DNA from: Diphasiastrum complanatum
Lineage: Eukaryota > Streptophyta > Lycopodiopsida > Lycopodiales > Lycopodiaceae
DNA: 64,000 nt
Direction: 5' to 3'
Assembly: GCA_029204225.1 (NCBI GenBank)
Contig: CM055101.1
Span: 63,120,171 to 63,184,170 of the forward strand
Shown here in pieces: positions 24,599-35,200 of this stretch. Made by a program: the position numbers and the translations under genes. Below the pieces are notes generated by a model that saw only the letters and a program-made list of their open reading frames with translations, was not told the origin of the DNA and ran no database searches. Positions within the stretch are counted from its first letter, which is position 1. Each line of letters starts with the position of its first letter.

Positions 24599-27332
24599 AA
24601 AAAGAGCCTGCCAATAAAGCCCTAGAAGTAGCAAAAGTTGTCTCAAAAAGCATTTACCATCATAACATGAATCAGAGGCATGAGTCTTCCACAATACTAG
24701 GAGCATAGTACATAGAACATTTCAATTCATTACCATTGACTCCAACTGGCCAAGCAGGAGCTTTAGTTGCAGTGTCCAGTCTTTCCAAAATATCATCATC
24801 AACTTTCACAAGTGAAATAGACATTCCTGTAGAAGGAAGAGAGTTGAAATACTAAGTAGACATTCAAATATCAACCACAATAAACGTAAACATTAGCAGG
24901 AATACATTAGTGAATTGTATAAATTGATACCTCCCAAAACTTGTAGTCATAGATGGCAAAGGGATATCCAAAAACAACTGGCCTGTGTAGCTTTTTGATA
25001 GCTGGGAAGACCCCAATTACTGTCTAGAAAGCTTGATGATGATATCCTATTCATTTTTTATTTGTAGAAACTTAAAAAAAAAAATGGCAACCTATTCCTT
25101 AAACAGCATAAACGCCTACAAAGCATTAGCAAATGACCAGATAAGAGTTTCTGTTTCCAATAGTAATGCCATATTGGCAGAATGTATCATCACAACTCTT
25201 GTTATGTACTTATGTCAAAGTCACTGAATAAACAAAAAGAAGCAGTCTCTAGTTAAAGAAACAAATGCAACCAACCTAGTTCTTGGCATAGCCTTTCAGA
25301 AGTAGCCAAGCTAATATGATAACAAAAATTACCTGCCATGTCAAGTGATGTCATGAAACAGCCAGTGTAGACTCGTTCAACTGCCAACCCATAATCTAGT
25401 TGTAGCTGAGCAACAGCTTTTCCAGCTGCAATCATTAGCTCCATCACTGGTGTGGCACCAAGGCTGCAGAAAAAAATTGAATGTGACAAAGTGCCAAATA
25501 AAAGCAGCTCGGCAAATCTCAAAAATGTAGTACCTAACATGATTCACCACAAGTTACAGTTTGACCCAGCAAGTTACTTATCCAGGTTACCTGTGATTCA
25601 CATTATGGCATGATCCCATCTTCTTCCCACGCTTAAAAACTATGGTAGTTTCTCTAGTCTATGAAATTCATATTACAAGCATTCTTGTTTCCAAAATAGA
25701 TAAGCTTTCCAAAAAATAAAGTAGGCTCTATTTACATGGGCCACATAAGGGATTGCAATCCTACTTTTCTACAGCAAGTTAGCATTATCATGCTAGGGTA
25801 GGTAACTGCCACATCTAGAAACAAAAGTTCCTACTTTATATCTCTAGACTGTCGAGAGCTGATAAAAAAACAGTCGACACTGCACAACCTCTTTTTAGTA
25901 ACAGCTTCCCAAATGCTTGTGGGGGGAAAGTTTACCAATATTGTCGAATTAAAAGAGTTGAGACTGTGTACCCATTACCTAATCACAAAGCTTGAGCATG
26001 ATGAAAAAACTTTTGGAGAAGCTTAAGCAACAATGTACACTATGAGAAAACAGACACTTATGACACATGAATTGCATTACATATTATAGCATCATGAGTT
26101 AAACGCACCCGTTCACCATCAGACCAACTCTGCTTCCCCGTTTGATTGGAATATGTTCCTGCAGTCACAATTATGCTTTGTTAAGACTAGATATATGTTT
26201 TGATATGGCCAGCTATTAAAACATTATTCTTCATCTTTTGCCAATGATAGGACAAGTGTTCACCAGCCTATAAATGCTAACTAATCTTCATCTCCCAAAC
26301 ATTGAATTCTACAATCAATCAGTTGGTTGACAAACAAAAACATCATCTATACAATGAGATTGGCCCGCTGAAAAAGCCATTCATGAACTAGCGTATTGTT
26401 ATTTGTCTTTCTAACTTACTATAATAAATGAGACATACGATTGGTGCATACTGTAGAAAGGATGCGTTTGAGAATATGAGAGACCACATCATCCACAGGC
26501 TGTACGTCAGCAACTGCAGCTCCAGGCTCTCCATGCTGTAATAAGAATCACATTTTGAGGCAATTCGTCATGATATTATAGCTGGAGAGGTTGATAGAAG
26601 CATTTACATGGGAAAACTTGGAATCAGTCTCAGAGGCAATAATCCTAATGGTCGGCCTCATGCAATGTCTTGCTATATTCTTCCATGAATGATGATTAAA
26701 CACCATAAAACACCTTTTCAATTCAATGCTCATTTTCTAGCCTCTATTTTCATAAAGAAATAAACCTAACAGCATTTCAGAGTAGCAAGTTATTATATCT
26801 TCAAAGTAGCCTTTCCTAGTGGGACACTTCCAGTGGAACATTATGCATGGTATCAGCTCTTACAATCCCAAGTCCAAGCTCCATTTTCCCGGATCCAAGT
26901 CGATCGGATGTCAGCTGGCCAGGAACTGTACATATAGATAACGCAACACCCATTGTACCAATGCTATTCGCGACACGACGAGCTTCAGCTGTTACCTCGG
27001 CAAGGCTTAGACCAGCAGCAGCAGCAGCACCTGCTACCTATTATACCAATCAGTTGAATCTTGAGAAAGCCACCAGTGCTGCTTCTGATGAATTAAGATA
27101 AACTGGAAAGATGCCTTGGGTATCATCAAAAGTAGTCGTGCTTAATAGAGAACCACCAACTAGCTCTCAAACCAAACAAACTCATAAGCAGTCAAGCTAA
27201 GCCAACCATGGAGTGATTAGACCATTTTATATTGTGTGAACAAGAAGGAAGTTTATGAATTTATCAAGACAGATCTTTGGAGTTGAAGCAACATCCATTA
27301 TCCATAATAGAGTCAAATAAATAAGTCACAAT

Positions 27333-27409
<77 letters not shown>

Positions 27410-30400
27410 GCACGATGGCGTGCTGGGCATGTGCTGCTGCTCGCGCCTGCTGCTACTCCTGAGCCCCATACTGCGCCAGTACTGCTACACTGCTGCTGCT
27501 CGCGGATCCCTCCAGCGCTATGGGGATCTAGGATCTGAACACCCTACACCTGAGCAGAATCTGCTTCATAGCAGAACTGAATCTTCCATAGCAGATTGCG
27601 GAAGTTACTCATGGCCAAGAATAAGCAGGGAGGTAACAGGGGGAGCTCCACTCCCTGCTCGCTTGCTGTTTCGCAAGTAGCACCTCCAACCGCACCATCT
27701 TGTTCGGACTCCATTGCCTCAGCCTCAACGACTTCTGCACCTCCGGCTACGCCTGCTCCAGGGTCTAGATCTGATCTGCCTCACGCCATCCCTATCTCTC
27801 CTTCTTTGCCTGCTAATAATAATGAGCCCAATATTGCTCTTCCCTTAACCTCCTACCAGGACTCAATGTTTCTATCCACTCCAACAAAAGATCTGACTCA
27901 TCTGATCCCTCTATTCTGTGAAGACACCAACAAGCTATACAACATAATGGAATATCAGAAGACGGTGATCCATGCCCAGCAAAAGACGATCCAGCAGTTG
28001 CTTTAACATAGAAAGCGACTTTCCTCCATAGCAGAGGTTATGAAAGAGGTCACAGGCTAAAGAAAGAATACCAACACCTATGGAAACTATCCACAAAAGT
28101 GAAGAACACCACCATCAGGAGGCTTCATAGGCAGACGTCCATAAACATCTAGGTACATTGAGTGCCCCAGTCTCTTTCATCTCCACCACATTCACTGAGA
28201 GCCAGTTGCGAGAGCAAAAGGCCCTCAATGTTTGTGTAAGAGGCATCCCTAACTCTCAGGATGCTCTTGGAGAAGCCAAAAAGTTTCTGGATGAAAACCT
28301 CCAGGATCATAGCAAGGATTTGGATACAGCTTGGCGGACCAAGAAAGACGTTGACACTCTTGTCCTACGCTTTACTTCGTTGGAGTCTAGGCAAGAGGTG
28401 CTACGACGTTGTTCTAAACTAAAGGATACTAAGATCTTTCTAGATGAAGATCTTACTTATGTACACGTGGAACGGAAAAAGGCCCTTCAAGAAGTGAAGG
28501 ATACAGGCAAACGAATGATCTACAAAGATGGGAACATTCATTTTGTTGAGATCAAGCATCAAGCTAATATTGTGTGTGAGATTGAGAGAGAGAGTCTAGA
28601 GAGAGAGAGGATAGGGATAGATTGAGGATAGATTGAGGTTAGAACTTAGAGCATAGGATTTCCGTTTTGAAATTAGAATTTAGGATTAGTTTTAAATTTG
28701 AAGTCTGAATTTAATACAGTTATTGTTTTGTTGACACTAGATAGCTATTGGCAATGCCCAGACAGCGGGATCCCTTATGGGATCACGTCACCCTTAATTC
28801 AGGTTATGGGACATCAGGCACGAAGAAGTGGACTTGCAAGTATTGCGGGAACACTTATGGAGGTGGCCCCGTTCGAATCAAGGCGCATCTTTTACGGTCT
28901 CGAGGATATGAGATCGTCGTTTGCACTCAGGCCCCAGAGTCACTGAGGATTGCCGGGATCGGGGACGACTCTCCTGCTACTACTTCAGGCACAGGTGATT
29001 CTTGAATCTTGTTTGATCAATGACATTGATTGAAAATTTGAAATTTGATCTAAAGCTAAAACTTAAAAGTTTATTCTATAACTTTAAACTTTGATTACAA
29101 TTTACTAATGAGTAATTAGTGACTGTTCCCTGAGCTCTCTCACTGACTATAATTTATTACCTAAAGCCTGCTGCGTAACTAGTAAGTTGTAACACCAATG
29201 TTATTGTTACAGGTGCGGCAGAGCGCCGAGATTCCCCATCGCAGCCGGCACCTGTAGCCGGCGCTAGCTCCGTTGCAGCATCTATTCCACCTTCTTCTTC
29301 TGGAGAGACTCCTGCAGTGCCAGTTGGTGGGGCCAGCAGTAGTGCTATTGGTAGCACTGTTAGGGGACGGGGTTGAGGACATGTGAGAGGCAGGGATGTT
29401 TTTGTGGCAGCCTTCCAGCAGTCGCATAGGGATGCAGCTGCTATTGCTGTTAGGAGGGGCTTTTACTTGTGTGACCTCCCTTTTCATGTGGCACAGACCC
29501 CTGCATGGAGGGATATGATGCGAGCAGTATCTCGTATCGGTGTTGAGTGGGAGGGCCCGACCATGGAGCAGTCGAGGACGAGAGAGCTACATGCTGAGCG
29601 GCAGTCCGTGGATACTGACCTACAGCCCATTAGGAAGTCATGGGCGAGGTATACCTGTAACCTTACATCTTCAATACCTTTGCACTTGCCACTTACTACT
29701 TTAGAAATTAGTACTTTCAAGTTTCTAACTTTGAACTTTCAATCTCCAAATTTGCAAATCGCAAGTTGCAACTTAGTTAGTTGAAACTTGAAAGTGTTGT
29801 CGAATGTTTTAGGTTTGGATGCACTATAATATCATATGTTTGGACCGATGCAAGGAGGCGTCATCTTGTGAATATATTGGTGTCTTCTTGCATGGGCACC
29901 ATGTTTTTGAGATCCATTGACACATCACAGCCAGGCATGGCAGTGGATGGCAGGAGATTGTTTGAGTAGATCTCACAGGCCATTGAGGAGGTCGAAAAAG
30001 AGAATGTTGTCCAGGTATGCACTTGCCACTTGCCACTTTCAAGTTTCAACTTTGAAACTTTCGACATTGAGCTCTCAGCTTTGAGGTTAGAACTTAGTAA
30101 GTTACAAGTTACAACTTACATTTTCGCTCAATGGTGAATGTTCATTGTTCATGAGTTATGATTCGACCTTTGTCAGAATTCCAATGCCGGTTGTCACGGA
30201 CAACGCGTCCTATTGTGTTGCCAAGGGGAAGATGGTGAATGAGAAGTACCCTTGGATTTTCTGGAGTCCATGTGCTGCACATTGTCTTGACCTCCTAGTT
30301 GAAGACATTGAGAGATTACCCTGGGTCAAGGAGGTTGTAGACATGGCACGATTCTTGGTGAGATTTGTCACCAAGAGACAGAGGGTCTTGAGCATCTTCA

Positions 30401-32195
30401 AGTCCTATTCCACCTTGGATCTCTTGAGGCCTGCCCCCACTAGGTAACCAAGTTCCAACTTCCAACCTGACAACCTGTTTCCAATTTTTTGATTTGAAAA
30501 TTCAATTTTGTTTTAGCTTCAAGTTTCAGTGCTCGTAGAATTTGAATTTTGCTATATAGTATAGTCTCCTTGTTGCCTATAGGCTATGACCAATTACAAA
30601 TCTTATTTCATGATTTTCATCCTAGGTTTGCCTATATGCTCATTGTTTTGGAGCGGCTCATAAAAGTGCATGGAAGCTTGAGGATGACAGTGGTTTCACC
30701 CCATTGGGCAGAGTGGGGCCGATCACGAGAGGCCAAGGCCAGGAGATTTGAGGCGATCGTGATGGGGACTTCATTTTGGGATGATGCACACTACTGATTT
30801 GTAATTTGTAAATTGTAAGTTAAAACTTAAAAGCAATATGACATGTCGAGACTCGAGAGTTGAGCCTAAGTCCTGATTCCAATTTCCTTGTGTGCATTGC
30901 GCAGGGCCTACCACTCGAGCTGCAGCACGCAGGACCAGGAGCGCAGGAGAGGGCCCGAGCCATGCAGCAGTCTCAGACACCTCTGAGAGTCCCTCTAGCT
31001 CTGACTCAGATGAGGAATCCGCCACTGAGGGTGAGGGATCGGATGAGGAGGATGAGGGTGACTCTGATGATGGGGAGGATGACATTGAGCCTGAGGACAT
31101 GCCAGTGCCTCCATGACGACAGCGTCCGAGGCGGGCAGCTAGAGGCTAGAGCCTGGATGGGCATTGGGGGGGGGGGCACTCACTGCTCAACATAGATCAT
31201 AGATGATAGTTATTAGTGGCATACTCTAGGCTGAGGGCTCTAGCATAGTAGTTATACATATTACTGTTTACATATGACAGTTGACTTCAGACTCATGGGG
31301 CCTCAGGCTTGAGCCTTGAGGGCCGAGGCCACGCTTGACACTCTTGTTATTTATGCAGCATGATAGCATCATTGCTTTTACAGTTTACTTTAAACTTTAA
31401 AGTTTAAACTTTTGACTCTTGAATTGTAATTTGTGATTCACTGAAGTCTGATTTGTAAATTCAAAATTGTTAGTAGTTAGTAGTTACTTAATACTAGTTC
31501 GAACTTGCTACTTACTACTTAGAAGTTAGAACTTGGTGCCCACTGCCAACTTGAAGTTACTTCCAAGTTAGTGGTCAGTGCATTGTAATTTGCAAGTTGT
31601 AACTTGTAACTTCAAACTTGTAAGTACTAACTAGTAACTTCTAAGTACTAAGTAGTAAGTAGTAAGTTGAAAGTTGAAAGTTCTAACTTCTATAGATAAT
31701 AGTTATTAGTTTGTAACTTTATTGTTTAAACTTTACAATTTTTGGAAGTTCCTGGATGTTTGAAAATTGAGACTGTAATATGTATGATGAATGGTGACTA
31801 TCAATAATTGACTGAGGAAAGTGTCAAGTGAGCACTGAGTCGTGACCAGTTGGCAGTGACCACATACTGATACTACAGCTTCTCCTCTTGAATTGCATTC
31901 TCTAGAGCATTCTCATGAAATTGGATGTATCTACTTGTTATCGGACTGTCTATGACATGTGTAAACCCTCAAAAACAAAATCAAAAAAAAAAACCCTAAA
32001 AAAAATCCCGTTTCGAATTAGAACCAGTCGTTTCAAACGCGTTTTGAATGGACGTATGAAACGAGCCCCTAAAACATTGATATACATATATATATATATC
32101 TTCTTACTTGTCATTTTGTTATGTTCTAGTTGTTTAGTTAATGCAGTTATTTTGTTTTCGACGGCATTGATCCGTCTAGCTTCCCATCATACTTG

Positions 32196-32263
<68 letters not shown>

Positions 32264-35200
32264 AGATATACACAGAGTTGAGCCAGATTAGGGTAAAAAT
32301 AGGTGTTAGTGGTATGGAACACTAGCATCTCTCTATATGTTACTTGTAGTATAACATAACTTGATGTCAAAAGCTCTATGATTTGGATATATTTAAATAC
32401 TCATAAGTTGTGATACTGCTATAGCATTGATGGAGATGTTAGAATGGTTAGGATGATATAGAGATCATATTTTCCAATGGGGGCATAATGAGCTTCTCCA
32501 AAAATCTTATAGATTTAGAAAAGTCTTGTAATTAACTATATCTAATATTGTTTTATCAAGATGATATAATGCATATATATTATTATAACAAGATGACTTG
32601 ACGAAATGACCAATACCAAAGTCTAGCATAATGGAGCTCGACAATCTTAAAAGTTATTATGTCACGGATGTTATTATCACAGTACCAGAGAGATTCTTAA
32701 CATGAAGTGTGAAGATTATCTTTACCAACTATGCTTCCTGGCATTTATCAATCTCTCAACAGCCTTAACCAAATCAAAATTATTCTCATCAAAGTCGGTA
32801 TCTAGTTCAAGCAAATCATGTGAGCTCAAAAATTCTGCATCGCTTTTACATGATTCCCAAACATAAAATTCTCAGATTAAAAAAAAATGTGTGTCGATAG
32901 ATAATATTAAGTAAGAATTTTCCGAATATTGTGATATGCTATGCTAAAGAATAAGCAAGGTTGTAGATTTTTGAGCTTCAAATCCTAACTAATCATTTTA
33001 CTTCTCTTGTTACTAAATATATAAACATGCATAGACTAGTACATGGGAATAAATACACCAATACAAAGGACAAGCCAAAAAGTTGACCTTTGTAGGTTAT
33101 GAGTTAACTCAAAAGAATTAGAATCCTCAAGAGCAAATAATTTATCGATTGGAGATTTCCAGTGGAATTGGAAATATTTTTCCAACGGATATTCCTTAGA
33201 GTCTAAATTGATGTCAAGGTGTGGTGAGATGGAAATGATCAAATCACTCTAACATTTTGTAATTTTGAGACTAAGAAATGAAACATGCTATGTTTTAGTA
33301 TATGAGATAACAATACTAGATAGGAAAAATTTTATTGACACTAGGGTAAGCTTGAAGGTGATGGTGGATTCACTCAATGGTTGAATATGGTGAATCACAA
33401 GTCATGATCCTTCTTGTTCCAACACTCAACTAGCTAGGTTAGATCTATGGGAGCTATAGCATAACCCATGTACTGAGTCGGACTGACAACATAACATTGA
33501 TCCAATGGATAACCCATGTACTGACAACATAACCTTGATCCAATGGATGCCTATCTACAGCTACAACCTTCTGGCTTATGGCATTGGTCCACAAGCTACA
33601 TCCCACATACTATTAGGCAATCTTTACCTCTAAAATCCGAATGCTAGTTGTCCACTAATTGCCAACTCTAGCTATAGTCAAAGTCATTGTTACCATCAAA
33701 TGTTTGAAACGTCTCAAACTCAAACGTTTGAAACATTGCTGACCTTTTTTCAGGTAGTTTCTTAGGGTATCGACCAACACATTTGTTGATTTAGGGGTTG
33801 AGAGATTTAAAATCTCACAAAATTGGTTGTACTTGTATAAACATGTAAAATGAACAGAAGCATTGAATATACTCTGGATTTGCGGATTGTAAACTTTTAC
33901 ACATATCCATATCAAATGTTGACATTTAGATGGATCAAAGAAGTGAGTTAGCATTAGGCTGCCTTATTCTAGGCCCAATTGTGCCTCAAAAGTCACTTGG
34001 GGGCAATATGGGGGCCCTTTGGAAGTTACTTCTTAGAAATGGATGTTTCCAACACGTTTGAGGGTAACAATGGCCATGGTGCCCCTATAACCTCATCCAT
34101 GGTACACCAAGCCTCACACTAGTTGATATTAAGCTAGCTCAAGTCCCCCAACCACATCTAGGTCAATTCTGAGTCCTGACCCAAGGTTAGTGGCTACTTA
34201 ACTAGAGTTAGTTAGAAGCATAACATGCCAAATGCATAGCTTAATTACTAACCTTCATTGTAGCTTACAATTGATTATTTATTTGGTAACCGATCCATCC
34301 AGGGTTGTGTTAAGTTTGAGAGTAGCACTTTGTAGAATCAACAAAATGCAGTCCCTAACCTAAACAAAATGAGATACATTTAACCTAAGCCAGTTTATGG
34401 AGCTTGCAGTAATTAGAACATTTCCATTTTGTACAAATGGTTCATGTAACAGATGTTAAGGAAATTGTTGTCAACTCAAACAATATTCATTTGCCCTTTT
34501 ACCTTATGAACAAAGATTGTTCCAGCAAGCCCACGGCGGCCTGCCAATGCTCGAGGCTGCTGTATAGCACAATCATCTCCTACAATAACCACCTGCATAT
34601 TGAAAACTCGAAATCACTTTCAAGCTTTCAAACCAAACTAAAAGCGCCTATACTAGTTTTTGATTATATTGCCTTTAAAATTCAACTAGTTCAAGACCAT
34701 ACTTGCTAAAAGCATTTGCAGCTCACTATCCAACTCAAATCTATGGCTTTCAAAGAGCAAAACAACATGCTAGCTACATCTGTACCTCAACTTTGTAGCC
34801 TTCAGACTTGGCTTCTTCAGCTGCTAGACCAAAATTAAGACGATCTCCAGTGTAGTTCTGTCAAATTCTTAAGTGACAGATTAGCATTTATGTGCATCCA
34901 TTTATTGTATGTTTATGAAATTGCACCCCAAAGCACTTGAGACTTATATGATTATACCTTCACTATAAGTAGGCAACCTTGCGGTCCAGTTACAGCTCGA
35001 ATCCCCTGTAACAATATAGAGCAAATAATTGGCATATTTACATCAATCAAAAGCCTAAATATATAAACTAGAGCAAGTTTCTAAAGAAAAAGATATTCAT
35101 TCAGAAAGGTCAGATCCTTTTTGGTTACTCAAAGACAATATGATATGTAATTCGGAGCAAGTTTTTTTTAACACTTACATTCAAGACAGCATTTACAGAT

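Larger units (their letters stand above)
27038..34502 (-). other. Intron 7 of the kinase gene (7.5 kb)
   Basis: It contains a (CT)n tract (27335-27407), a LINE 5' fragment (27408-28640), a hAT transposon (28754-31116) with flanking AAGTT-rich DNA, another (CT)n (32202-32260), and a small duplication at 33461-33545. The stretch 32265-34500 shows no coding I recognise. Confidence 0.9.
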
